Shown: positions 19,257 through 28,252 of the stretch, in pieces
Layout: each line of letters begins with the position of its first letter
Position numbering within the stretch: the stretch's first letter is position 1
From: Polyangium sp. 15x6
Lineage (GTDB): Bacteria; Myxococcota_A; Polyangia; Polyangiales; Polyangiaceae
Assembly (NCBI RefSeq): GCF_029960785.1
Contig: NZ_JASBQE010000003.1
Span: 186,001-250,000 of the forward strand
Direction of reading: 5' to 3'
Length of the DNA stretch: 64,000 nucleotides
The notes under the pieces: model-generated
Database searches by the model: none
What the model was told of the DNA's origin: nothing
What the model saw: the letters and a program-made list of their open reading frames with translations, nothing else
Translations under genes and position numbers: made by a program

Positions 19257-20705
19257 TCAACGCCGCACGGCGCCGTGGGGTTTGCCCTCGCCGTACCCCG
19301 CGAGCGTCTGCACCCCGATCACCGCCTTTTCGTGGAGCTCGGGCAGGCTCCGCGCGCCGGCGTACGTGCAGGCCGATTGCACGCCCGTGATCATGTCGAC
19401 GAGCAGCGCGCCCACGCTCTCCTTGCCCTCCTGGATGTAAATGCGCGACGTCGAAATGCCCTCCCGGAAGAAGCCCTTCTTCGCGCGCTCGAACGGATCG
19501 ATGTCCGCCGTCCGGTCGTGCACGGCGCGGGCGCTCGCCATACCGTAATTCTCCTTGTAAAGCGCGCCCTCGCGGTCTTCTTTCACGTCGCCGGGGCTCT
19601 CGTACGTGCCCGCGAGCGCGGTGCCCACCATCACGCGCGACGCGCCGGCCGCGAGGTAGAGCGCCACGTCGCGCGGGTATTTCACGCCGCCGTCGGCCCA
19701 TGCGTGTTTTCCGCGCGCGTGCGCCTCTCGCGCGCACGCGAGCACCGAGCTGAACGTCGGCCGGCCCGCGCCCGTTTGCATGCGCGTCGTGCACATCGCG
19801 CCCGGGCCCACGTTGACCTTCACGATGTCGGCGCCCGCCTCCAGCAAATCACGCGTGCCTTCGGCCGTGCACACGTTGCCGGCGACGAGCGGCACGGCGC
19901 TCCCGATGGCCTTCCGCACCGCGCGGATGGCCTCGATCATGCGCCGCTGATGGCCGTGCGCCGTGTCGAGCACGATCGCCGAGACCCCGATGTCCACGAG
20001 CCGCCGGGCGAAGTCCGGCGCATTCGCCGAAATGCCCACGGCGGCCGCGACCATGAGCTCGCCGTTCGCGGACAAACTCGGCCGGAGCAGCTCCAGCCGC
20101 ACGGCGTCGTCCCGCGTCAAGACGCCCATGAGTTTGCCCTCGGCGTCGAGCACGGGCACGGCCTTCACGCGCGCCTCTTCCATGAGGAGGAATGCGTCGC
20201 GGTTCGGCGTGCCCGCGGGGATCGTCACGAGGCGCGAGGACATCAGCGCCGAGGCGGGCGTGTACTGGTCTCGATCGCGCAAATCCGCGTGCGTGACGAT
20301 GCCGAGCGGGCGGCGCTCGTCGTCCACGACGACGACCATGTCGTGGGATCGTTTGCGGATGATGCCTTGCACGTCGCGCAGGCTCTCGCGCGGCGAGACC
20401 GCGAGGGGCGTGTCGTAGCGCGGATCGGCGCTCTTGATGTGCCGGACGATCCGCTCGGTCGTATCGAGGGCCATGTCCTGGGGGAGCACGCCGAGCCCGC
20501 CGAAGCGGGCCATCGTCTCGGCCATGCGTTTGCCCGTGACGGCATTCATGTTCGCCGAGACGATCGGGTGCGACCCGCCCGGAAAATCGACCGGCCGGAG
20601 ATCGACGTCGAGGCGTGACACGCCCTCGAAATACCCTGGCGTCAGGAAGACGTCTTCGAGCGCGAGCTCGAGGTTTTCGTCTCGCTCGGGATGGAGGAAT
20701 CGCAT
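19257..20705 (-). CDS. guaB1: GuaB1-type IMP dehydrogenase-family GMP reductase
   Basis: A 482-residue (beta/alpha)8 enzyme of the GuaB1 branch of the IMPDH/GMPR family. Two CBS domains occupy roughly residues 95-215 ([32 protein letters not shown]). The catalytic loop [15 protein letters not shown] places the nucleophilic Cys near residue 304; this [10 protein letters not shown] form differs from the ICTTR of true IMPDH and is the GuaB1 hallmark. In mycobacteria GuaB1 works as a GMP reductase (GMP + NADPH to IMP + ammonia), which is the likely role here in purine salvage. It starts 52 bp after an envelope-protein gene on the same strand. Confidence 0.9.
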   Translation of the reverse strand: MRFLHPERDENLELALEDVFLTPGYFEGVSRLDVDLRPVDFPGGSHPIVSANMNAVTGKRMAETMARFGGLGVLPQDMALDTTERIVRHIKSADPRYDTPLAVSPRESLRDVQGIIRKRSHDMVVVVDDERRPLGIVTHADLRDRDQYTPASALMSSRLVTIPAGTPNRDAFLLMEEARVKAVPVLDAEGKLMGVLTRDDAVRLELLRPSLSANGELMVAAAVGISANAPDFARRLVDIGVSAIVLDTAHGHQRRMIEAIRAVRKAIGSAVPLVAGNVCTAEGTRDLLEAGADIVKVNVGPGAMCTTRMQTGAGRPTFSSVLACAREAHARGKHAWADGGVKYPRDVALYLAAGASRVMVGTALAGTYESPGDVKEDREGALYKENYGMASARAVHDRTADIDPFERAKKGFFREGISTSRIYIQEGKESVGALLVDMITGVQSACTYAGARSLPELHEKAVIGVQTLAGYGEGKPHGAVRR

Positions 20706-20757
20706 GCGGCAACTGTAGCCGAATGCGGGGAAAGCGACGAGCGGATGCTCGGTGGTT

Positions 20758-21885
20758 CTATTGCGGACCGGCAGCGTCGGGCGCGGCAGGCGCGGGCTCG
20801 GCGGGCGCCGCGGGCGCGGGCTCCTTGGCCGGCTCGGGCGTGGGTGCGGGGGCGGCCGGGGGCTCGCTCGGCGGGGGCTTCGTGGCCTCGGGCTCGTCCT
20901 TCGGCTTCTCCGGAGCGGGCGCGGGAAGGAGGTCGCCCGTGATGTTCAGGGCGAGGATGATGTAGGGGACGGCCTGCGAGACATCCTGGCCCGTGCGATA
21001 AGGCGATTTCAGCCACCAGTTCGCGACGAGCAGGATCGTCGGCTCGAGCGCCGCGCCGTCCGGCTTCTTGAACGTCCAAGCCGCGATGGGACCGATGCGA
21101 TGGATCGCGCCGGGCGCGCGGGTCTTGTCGTCGCCGGGACCGAAATGTTCGTCGTTGTAAAACGCCTGGCCCGTCGTCCAGCGCAGGCCCACGGTCAGGC
21201 GATTGTCGAGACCCTGGTAGAGGAGGTCGGCGTCGTTCGAGTACCAGAGGCCGCCGTCGCCCACGAGCAGATCGTAGAAGATATCGTAAAAAACGCGGTC
21301 GCCCTGGCGCAGCTTCATGTCGGGGCGCCCGAAGCGGAAGAGATTGCGCGCTGCGATGGGGCCGAACTTGAACTGGAGGTTCGCGCCGGCGATGAGCTGC
21401 GTCCCGGTCGTCGAATAGTTTTTCTCGGGATTGCCCTTCTCGAGATCGCCGCGCCGCGCGAGCTCGGTGTCGCTGTAGTTCACCTTCGTCGCGTCCGCCG
21501 TGGGATACGATTGCAAAAAGTTGAACGCGCCGAAATATCCGATGCCCTCGTAGAGCGCCCAGAGCTGGAGAAAGCTCGCCGGCTGGATCTGGATCGTGGG
21601 TCCGCCGCGGGCGAACGCGCCGCTCAGGGAGGGCGCGAGTCCAATGCCGATGAAATTGTCCCGTAACGCCGCGCTTTCGCTCTTGTAAAGGCGGTATCTG
21701 TAGACGAAGCGGGCGTCCGTGATGAGGCCGAGCGGATTCCACCGGAACAGCGTCAAATCGTTATAGACGATCCGGTGCTGTGGGGGCGGCCCGTCGCGGT
21801 ACGCCTGGGCCTCGGCGTCCTGGGCGGTCGATAGGGTGAAAAGCGCCGCGAGGGCGGCGAGCGAAGGGGCGAGGAAGCGGCGCAT
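20758..21885 (-). CDS. Secreted hypothetical protein, probable outer-membrane beta-barrel
   Basis: A 375-residue exported protein. The start ATG at 21885 has a GGAG site seven bases upstream and is followed by a clean signal peptide ending near AQDAEAQA. The middle part (residues 35-290) consists of alternating aromatic/hydrophobic strands (ITDARFVYRYRLYKSE, NRLTVGLRWTTGQAFYN) as in outer-membrane barrels. Residues 310-375 form a Pro/Ala/Glu repeat tail (PPAAPAPTPEPAKEP), unusual after a barrel. A TTGACC/TAGGAT promoter lies 41 bp upstream. Unknown function. Confidence 0.78.
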   Translation of the reverse strand: MRRFLAPSLAALAALFTLSTAQDAEAQAYRDGPPPQHRIVYNDLTLFRWNPLGLITDARFVYRYRLYKSESAALRDNFIGIGLAPSLSGAFARGGPTIQIQPASFLQLWALYEGIGYFGAFNFLQSYPTADATKVNYSDTELARRGDLEKGNPEKNYSTTGTQLIAGANLQFKFGPIAARNLFRFGRPDMKLRQGDRVFYDIFYDLLVGDGGLWYSNDADLLYQGLDNRLTVGLRWTTGQAFYNDEHFGPGDDKTRAPGAIHRIGPIAAWTFKKPDGAALEPTILLVANWWLKSPYRTGQDVSQAVPYIILALNITGDLLPAPAPEKPKDEPEATKPPPSEPPAAPAPTPEPAKEPAPAAPAEPAPAAPDAAGPQ

Positions 21886-21925
21886 GGGGAGCTCCGTGGA
21901 GAGGCGGTTGCCTCTTGAAATGGGC

Positions 21926-21955
21926 ATCCTATGGCTCTCCATCATTGGAGGTCAA
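21926..21955 (-). promoter_or_regulatory. Promoter upstream of the secreted barrel-like protein
   Basis: On the minus strand TTGACC (21950-21955) and TAGGAT (21926-21931) are 18 bp apart, and the gene's ATG lies about 40 bp downstream of the -10. Good but not perfect match to the housekeeping consensus. Confidence 0.45.
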
Positions 21956-22128
21956 GCGTTCTGGACGTCCCGACCCGGTCCGCCGCTCCTGCCGTTGACG
22001 GAGCATGGCGCCGCACAACGATCTCGTTTGGAACGGGAGAAGGCGGACTGGCCCGGGGCTATGCCGCATCGCGTAAAGCGTCTCGGGCGGTCACGACCCT
22101 CGTTTTCGTTCCGACGGAGATGCGCTCC

Positions 22129-23943
22129 ATGCGGACCTCGACACGCTCCCGTTTCTGGCTCCTCTGCCTACCGCTCGTCGCTTGCGGGGGCGCCGCGAAT
22201 AGCGAGGTTTCCGGCGTCGACCAGCCGGCCGGGGGCGACGACGACCCGCCGCCGCAAATTCTCGCCAATCGGTTTCTCCTCGCCGTTCCCGGTCCGGAGG
22301 CGCGCGAGGAGATCACGCTGGAGCTCGACAAGGCAAAGGCGCTCGAAATGTTTGGCGAGGAGGCCGCGCGGCGCATTCGTCTCCTCGACGTCGATTCCAC
22401 CGCGTTGCTCGGTCACGTCCTCGACAGCATCCGCGACGCCTGCGGCAAGGGCTGGAGGATCGATCGGAAAAACCCCGGATACGATTGCGCGCAAACGGCG
22501 CTCGGCCGGACGTTCGGGCCCGCGTGGCGGACCTCGGCCGAGTTCGGCCTCGTGCGGCTCCTCGGTATGACGCCGGCGAACGCGGAGCTCTCGGGGACGA
22601 GCCTCGAGACCTTCGCCGCGCTCGTCGAGCAAAACCCGGGCACCTTCCGTTTCGATTTCCCCAAGGTGCTCGCCGAGAGCCTCGGCATCGGCCGCACGGA
22701 TCCAGTCGTGCCCACGGACGCGCTCGTCCGCGCGCTGCAGGAGAACCTGCTCGGCACGCATCCGGGCATCGACAATTCCGCCGGAAAACTCCCGGTGACC
22801 CTCTATGACGCCCTGAAAGACCTCGCGACGCTGCCCGAGAAATTCGGCCCCGTGCCGAGGGAGCATCCCGGCGTGCTCGTGCCGGACGACGCGTCTTTTG
22901 CCACGCGGAGCGACGTGCTCGGCCCCGATTTCCGGATGCACGTGATCGCCGAATCGCACCTGCGCCGTGTGCGCGGCGTCGACCTCTCGTCCGGCGGCGG
23001 CGACATGTTCGTGATGGAAGGGAGCACGCCGCTCTCGTTCGATTTCGAGGATCCCGAGCGGCTCGTGATCCAGGGCGTCGCGGACGTGCCCACGGTCGAC
23101 ATGCGGTTCGCGACCGTCGAGGCGGACCATTTCATCCCGGCTTGCGAGGCCGACTCCGGCTGCCGCTCATATTTTCTCGAGTCGATCGTGACGAGCGGCG
23201 CGCGGCGCGCGTACGGGCGGCGGTCGTACGATCGCTGTTTCGTCGTGCTGAACGGCGAATGTCTCGTCGGCGTGGCGATCGGGCAAGGCGGGGCGCCCCC
23301 GGGTTGGATCGCGTTCGCGAATGCGATCCGGGGCGTGACCGTGCCGGAGCCAGGATTCTTGTGGGATCTGCTCGCCGAGGTCGCGCAGATCTCGCTCCAC
23401 GATCCGACGGGTGACGGCACGCCCGACATCCCGGAGGGCGCCGCGCGGCCGGTGTTCGCGCTCCAGAACGTGCCGATCGGCCCGAGCGGCGCCGAGCTCG
23501 TGCAGGCCATGCGGCCGACCTTGCAATCGCAGGCGGACTTGATGGCAAACGTCATCGTCGGCAGGTTCTGGGAGAACAACCACGACCTCGATTTCTATGT
23601 ACGGCGCGGCGCGGAGGGCGGGCCGCCGCTCCTCTATTTCGTGGCGCCGTCCGATCGAAAGCCGGATCCCGCGGGCTCCGATCGTCCGAAGCCGTATGCC
23701 TACGAGCGCCCCGGGTTCTTCACGGGCCCGGAGCTCGCCGAGGGGAGCCGCGTCTCCAGGCGGCAGATTCCGGGCGTCCTCGATACGGAGCACGAGAAGG
23801 TGCCGCTATCGCCGGGCGAGCTCGTGCTTTATGCGGAGGACGACGCGCGCGACGTCTACGAGATCCGGATCCTGGTGCCCGAGGAGGAGGGACGCGACAT
23901 GGTGGTCGATTTCGAGAAAGTCGCCTCGCGGAGGTCGCGATGA
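22129..23943 (+). CDS. Large lipoprotein, first of a tandem paralogous pair
   Basis: A 604-residue lipoprotein of unrecognised family. The lipobox LVAC puts the lipidated Cys near residue 19, then a linker rich in Asp/Pro to about residue 45. The start ATG at 22129 has a GGAG site nine bases upstream; the ATG at 22120 does not. It is clearly related to its neighbour: MTPANAELSGTSLETF corresponds to MTPASARLDGTSLAGL, LWDLLAEVAQISLHD to YWDMLLEVAQARMHD, and PPLLYFVAPSDR to DWLYFVAPEDIR, followed in both by PYAYxxPGFF. Four Cys near residues 340-385 may form disulfides. The stop overlaps the next start (ATGA). Function unknown; the operon link to a FadL-type porin suggests handling of hydrophobic compounds. 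Confidence 0.85.
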   Translation: MRTSTRSRFWLLCLPLVACGGAANSEVSGVDQPAGGDDDPPPQILANRFLLAVPGPEAREEITLELDKAKALEMFGEEAARRIRLLDVDSTALLGHVLDSIRDACGKGWRIDRKNPGYDCAQTALGRTFGPAWRTSAEFGLVRLLGMTPANAELSGTSLETFAALVEQNPGTFRFDFPKVLAESLGIGRTDPVVPTDALVRALQENLLGTHPGIDNSAGKLPVTLYDALKDLATLPEKFGPVPREHPGVLVPDDASFATRSDVLGPDFRMHVIAESHLRRVRGVDLSSGGGDMFVMEGSTPLSFDFEDPERLVIQGVADVPTVDMRFATVEADHFIPACEADSGCRSYFLESIVTSGARRAYGRRSYDRCFVVLNGECLVGVAIGQGGAPPGWIAFANAIRGVTVPEPGFLWDLLAEVAQISLHDPTGDGTPDIPEGAARPVFALQNVPIGPSGAELVQAMRPTLQSQADLMANVIVGRFWENNHDLDFYVRRGAEGGPPLLYFVAPSDRKPDPAGSDRPKPYAYERPGFFTGPELAEGSRVSRRQIPGVLDTEHEKVPLSPGELVLYAEDDARDVYEIRILVPEEEGRDMVVDFEKVASRRSR

Positions 23944-25706
23944 CCACGAAACGACGCGCTCTCCTGCTCGCCCTCCTCGGCGCCTCGGCCGCGGGCTGCG
24001 TCGAGCCCGTCACGCTCGCGCCGCCCCCGCCCGAGGGCGAGCTCGCCGTGGGCGAGAGCCGCGAAATCACCTTGCGGTTCTTGCGGCTCGACGTGGAGGA
24101 TTTCGCGCAGACGCTCGGCCCGGAGGAGCTCCGCAGGTTGCCGCGAAAAACCCTCGAAGAGACATGGCTCTTCGACATGGAGCTCCGGCCGCTCGTGGAG
24201 AATGCGCTCGCTCGCTTCACGCGGCTTCCCCTGGAGGAGGCGAAAGCGCTGCCGCAGCCCGCGTGGAACATGTTCGCGCTGCTCAACATGACGCCGGCGA
24301 GCGCGCGGCTCGATGGCACGTCGCTCGCCGGGCTCACGGCCGTGGGTGAGGCGGTCGGGATCTCGCCGTCGCGGATCCTCGCGGATCTCGCGGGCGTGGG
24401 GCCGAACGAGCCGCTCGCCGCGCGATCGACCGTCACCGACGTCGTGCTCGATCAGATTGTCGCGACGCACCCGCGCGCGCGGGTACGTAGGGGCCCGGTG
24501 ACCGCCGATCACCCCGAGGGGTTTTACGATGTGGAGAAGGGCAAGATCGCCCTGACCCTTTACGACGTGGCCACGGATTTCGAGTCCCTTTCGGAAAGGT
24601 TTGGCCGGGCGCCGCTCGATCCGGCGTATCCGGAAGGCCCTGCGCATCCCGGGTTTCTCCGGTCCGCCTCCGGCCTCTCGACCGCCGAGGGCGGCTTCCG
24701 GATGACGGTGCGGCTCGACGTGAATGCGCTGCCGTACCGGGGCGTCGACGCCTCGCACGCGCGCGTCGCCAGCGTGAACTCGATCGGCGGGCAGATCGGC
24801 CGCGCCTTCGATTTCTCGGATCCCCGGTGGCTCGAGGTCCAGGGGCTCGCGGAGGACCTCTCGATTCGCGAAATGACGATGACGATCGAGGAGGACCCGA
24901 CCTACCTCGCGCCCGGGACGAGCCGGGATCCGCGGCCGCTCGGCAATTCGCCGGTCTGGAATGCGGCGCCGTGGGCCGAGGAGCGGGTCCTCGCCGAGAC
25001 GGGGCGGCGCCTCGCGGCGCGGATCTCGCCCCATTGCACCACGTATTCGCCCGCGGGCGAGGTCTCCGATCCCTTCGAGGCCGTGCGGGTTTGCATCGAC
25101 GCGGACGGCTGGGTGCAGATCGACGTGGATCCGAGCGTGATCCTCGCGGAGCCGCCGCCGCGGCCGTCCTATTACTGGGACATGCTGCTCGAAGTCGCGC
25201 AGGCGCGCATGCACGACGGCGGGCTCGCGGAGGGCGAGGCGAACGTGGTGATGCCCGTGCACGACGTGCCCGTCGGTGTGCGGACGGAGGACGTCGTCGC
25301 GCGGATCCGGGAGAACATCGAGACGAACCCCGCGGCGCTCCGGGACATGGCCGAGGCGCTGACGCAGAACACCCGCGGCGACGCCGATTTCTTTTACGTG
25401 CAGCCCGAGGGGACCGCCGAGGATTGGCTCTATTTCGTCGCGCCCGAGGACATCCGCGAGGATGCGGAGGGCAAACCCGTCCGGCCCTATGCCTACACGA
25501 GCCCGGGTTTTTTTGCCGATCCCGCGCTCACGCAAAAGGTGTCCGAGCGTATCGAGATCGACGGGGACACCACGCACGAAAAGGTGCGCATCGAGCCGGG
25601 GGATCGGCTCTACGTGAAGGACGCCGAGGGGCGCGTCTTCGAGATCGTCGCGGAGGAGAAGCCGAGCCTGCACAGGCTCGCGCTCGTCGTGACGCGCGCG
25701 TCGTGA
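23940..25706 (+). CDS. Large lipoprotein, second of a tandem paralogous pair
   Basis: A 588-residue lipoprotein with lipobox SAAGC (Cys at about residue 20), paralogous over most of its length to the preceding gene and probably a tandem duplicate. It starts by ATGA overlap. It has the shared DGTSLAGL, LTLYDVATDFESL, RPSYYWDMLLEVAQARMHD, ENIETNPAALRDMAE and VRPYAYTSPGFFAD segments. Two Cys near residues 361 and 383 match one pair in the paralogue. It lies 23 bp before the FadL-type gene. Divergence from its twin is large, so the duplication is old or under different constraint. No catalytic motif is visible. Confidence 0.85.
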   Translation: MTTKRRALLLALLGASAAGCVEPVTLAPPPPEGELAVGESREITLRFLRLDVEDFAQTLGPEELRRLPRKTLEETWLFDMELRPLVENALARFTRLPLEEAKALPQPAWNMFALLNMTPASARLDGTSLAGLTAVGEAVGISPSRILADLAGVGPNEPLAARSTVTDVVLDQIVATHPRARVRRGPVTADHPEGFYDVEKGKIALTLYDVATDFESLSERFGRAPLDPAYPEGPAHPGFLRSASGLSTAEGGFRMTVRLDVNALPYRGVDASHARVASVNSIGGQIGRAFDFSDPRWLEVQGLAEDLSIREMTMTIEEDPTYLAPGTSRDPRPLGNSPVWNAAPWAEERVLAETGRRLAARISPHCTTYSPAGEVSDPFEAVRVCIDADGWVQIDVDPSVILAEPPPRPSYYWDMLLEVAQARMHDGGLAEGEANVVMPVHDVPVGVRTEDVVARIRENIETNPAALRDMAEALTQNTRGDADFFYVQPEGTAEDWLYFVAPEDIREDAEGKPVRPYAYTSPGFFADPALTQKVSERIEIDGDTTHEKVRIEPGDRLYVKDAEGRVFEIVAEEKPSLHRLALVVTRAS

Positions 25707-25729
25707 ATCGATCGAAGGGGGAGAGCACC

Positions 25730-27181
25730 ATGTCACGTCGTCCGCTGCGTATCGCGTCCCTGCCCCTCGTCCTCGGCTCGCTCGTCGCATCCCGAAGCGC
25801 GGGCGCCTCCGGGCTCGATGCGCCGCTCGTGGGGAGCGGGCAATCCGGGCCGACGATCGGAGACGCCGCCGCCATTCACTGGAACCCCGCGGCGCTCGCC
25901 GATATCGATCGCCCCGAGCTCTTCGGCGGCGCGGGCCTCATCGCAGGGAGGGTCGGGTATCGCCGCGAGCGGCGTGGGGTCTACCAGACGCCCGACAGCT
26001 TGCGATTGCGCGGGCCCATGGCGACCGGCGAGACGGACCCCGGAAAGCGAGGTTTTTCCGAGGAGGTGGCGGCGACGCCGATCGCCCCGACGGGGGATCT
26101 GTTCTTCGCGTTGCCCGTGGCCCAGCATCGCCTCGTCTTCGGGCTCGGCGCGTACGTGCCTTATGCGGCGGCCCTCGAGTTCCCGGCAAACGGCCCGCAG
26201 GCGTGGCAGCTCCAGCAGGCCTTCATCGTGGCGTCCTACGTGACCGCGAGCGCGGCCTTGCGCGTCCTGCCAAACCTCTCGTTCGGCGCGGGCGTCTCGT
26301 ACGTGGGCGGGCTCGCGACCCTCCGCAAGAAGCAAGATTTTGCCGAGCTGCCCGAGTTCCAGCGCGCATTCTCGGATCCGCCGATTGGTCAGCCAAACGA
26401 GTTCGGGCCGAACGCGCCGAGCCATGTGCGCGAGCTCGACGTGCTCTCACGGCCCATCTCGATCACGAGCGCCCTGAGCCACGGGATCTCGTTCAACGCT
26501 GGCCTCTTGTATCAGCCCTCCGAGGACGTGCGCCTCGCGCTCGCTTACCAGCACGGCGCGCAGATGCGTTATCGGGGGAGCTTCGCGCTCGACATGAACG
26601 ATCCGTTCTTCACGCAGGACCTCGCCGCGCAGGGGCTCCGGTATCCGCCCCTCGTCGAGGGAGATGCCGAGCTTGCGTTCCGGCTCCCGAAGCGGATCAC
26701 GGCGGGCGCGTCGTATCAGGCGACGGGCGCCTTCCGCGTCGACGGGTTCGTCCAGTACGTCACCTATTCGGACGTGGACGCGTTCGTCGTGACGACCCGA
26801 TCGCCGTCGCTCGCGCAGCCGAAGCTCGGGATCGGCCCTTCGGTGCAGGCGATCCTGCCGCGGAAATGGAACGACACGGTATGGGTGGAGGCCAATGGGC
26901 GGTTCGCGATCTCTCGGCTCTTCACGATGTCGGCGACGCTCGGATATCAATCGCCGGCCTCGCCCGACGAGACGATCGACGTGGGCTCGCCGGACGGGCA
27001 CCGGCTCATCGGCGGCCTCGGGGCGGTGGTCCGGGCGACGAAATGGCTCGATCTGCACGCCGACGCGCGCGCGCAGGGGATCCTGCCGCGGACGGTGACG
27101 ACCTCGCGGAGCGACGTCGCCAACGGCAGGTACACGATGGCGATCGGATACCTCGGGGGGCACGCGAAGGCGCGGTTCTAG
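25730..27181 (+). CDS. FadL/OmpP1/TodX-type outer-membrane transport protein
   Basis: A 483-residue outer-membrane beta-barrel predicted to import hydrophobic molecules such as long-chain fatty acids. A signal peptide (residues 1-26) is followed by the family motif AIHWNPAALADI, the counterpart of the FadL N-terminal NPAG(L/M) hatch segment. Typical strands follow (ISFNAGLLYQPSEDVRLALAYQ, GAFRVDGFVQYVTYSDVDA), and the protein ends with an aromatic Phe, as needed for BAM recognition. The start ATG has a GGGGGAG site seven bases upstream. It is the third gene of an operon with two paralogous lipoproteins. Confidence 0.88.
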   Translation: MSRRPLRIASLPLVLGSLVASRSAGASGLDAPLVGSGQSGPTIGDAAAIHWNPAALADIDRPELFGGAGLIAGRVGYRRERRGVYQTPDSLRLRGPMATGETDPGKRGFSEEVAATPIAPTGDLFFALPVAQHRLVFGLGAYVPYAAALEFPANGPQAWQLQQAFIVASYVTASAALRVLPNLSFGAGVSYVGGLATLRKKQDFAELPEFQRAFSDPPIGQPNEFGPNAPSHVRELDVLSRPISITSALSHGISFNAGLLYQPSEDVRLALAYQHGAQMRYRGSFALDMNDPFFTQDLAAQGLRYPPLVEGDAELAFRLPKRITAGASYQATGAFRVDGFVQYVTYSDVDAFVVTTRSPSLAQPKLGIGPSVQAILPRKWNDTVWVEANGRFAISRLFTMSATLGYQSPASPDETIDVGSPDGHRLIGGLGAVVRATKWLDLHADARAQGILPRTVTTSRSDVANGRYTMAIGYLGGHAKARF

Positions 27182-27294
27182 CGCGGCGATCGCGTTCCCG
27201 GCGCAATTGCCGCCCGAAGTGCGGCCGCCTGGGGCTCATTCCTCAGGAGTAGACGGCGCTTGTCGGTCGCCCACATTTCTGCTGGAATGCTCCC

Positions 27295-28116
27295 GTGACG
27301 AACCTCCGACCCCGTGATCGTGCTGCCCGCCTCCCCAGTGTCCGCATCCCCTATGGCCCCGGCCCGAGCCAGTTTGGCGAGCTCCGTGTCCCCCCGGGGC
27401 CCGGCCCGCATCCCGTGGCGGTGGTCCTTCACGGGGGATGCTGGACCACCATGGTCGCGCTCGATATCATGAGCCCCTTGAGCGAGGCTCTCACGAACGA
27501 GGGCCTCGCCACGTGGAACGTCGAATTTCGGCGGATCACGATGGGCAAATCGGATTCGGGATATCCAGACACGTTCCTCGACGTGGGCGCGGCCATCGAC
27601 GAGCTCCGTGCAATCGCGCCCGCCTACGATCTTGATCTCGACCGGGTGAAGGCTGTCGGTCACTCCGCAGGCGGACAGCTCGCCCTCTGGGCGGCAGCGC
27701 GCCCCCGCCTCCCGGAGACGAGCGGCATCCGCGGCTCCGCCCCGCTTCCTTTGCGCGGCGTCGTCTCCCTCGCTGGCGTCCTCGATCTCGCCGATGCGAC
27801 GGCGCGGGGCCTCTGCGGAAACCTCGCCGATCAGCTCCTCGGCGGGACGAAGGCCCAGGTGCCGGAACGTTATGCAGAGACGAACCCCGCGGAGCTCTTG
27901 CCCATCGGCGTGCGGCAGGTGCTCGTTCACGGGGCCGCCGATGTCGTCGTCCCGCTCTCGGGGAGCGAGACATATCGCGCCCGCGCGTACGCTGCTGGGG
28001 ATCGGATCTCCTTGACGGCGATCCCCGACGCCGATCACTTCGACGTGATTACCCCCTCGTCGACCAAGTGGCCGCAAGTGCGCGCGCGCATTCTCGGCAT
28101 CTACAGAGGCGAATGA
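27295..28116 (+). CDS. Alpha/beta-hydrolase esterase (BD-FAE-like)
   Basis: A 273-residue cytoplasmic hydrolase, starting at GTG. HGGCW near residue 47 is the oxyanion-hole motif of the HSL/BD-FAE esterases. GHSAGG carries the nucleophile, the Asp lies in GAADVVVPLSG, and the His in DADHFDVI near the end. The small cap region and conserved ordering fit a small-ester or formylkynurenine/feruloyl-type esterase rather than a triacylglycerol lipase. No tight gene neighbour on its strand. Substrate not identifiable. Confidence 0.87.
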   Translation: MTNLRPRDRAARLPSVRIPYGPGPSQFGELRVPPGPGPHPVAVVLHGGCWTTMVALDIMSPLSEALTNEGLATWNVEFRRITMGKSDSGYPDTFLDVGAAIDELRAIAPAYDLDLDRVKAVGHSAGGQLALWAAARPRLPETSGIRGSAPLPLRGVVSLAGVLDLADATARGLCGNLADQLLGGTKAQVPERYAETNPAELLPIGVRQVLVHGAADVVVPLSGSETYRARAYAAGDRISLTAIPDADHFDVITPSSTKWPQVRARILGIYRGE

Positions 28117-28252
28117 TAACGAGTGCGTCAAACTTTCCACGGCATCTTCGATCTGTGTTCTGGGTCTCGAAGACAGGCCGCGTGGAGGGACGTCCCGTTG
28201 GATAAGGACGGCCTATCGGGTCGATGGAATTTCATGATATGATGGGGGCCGC

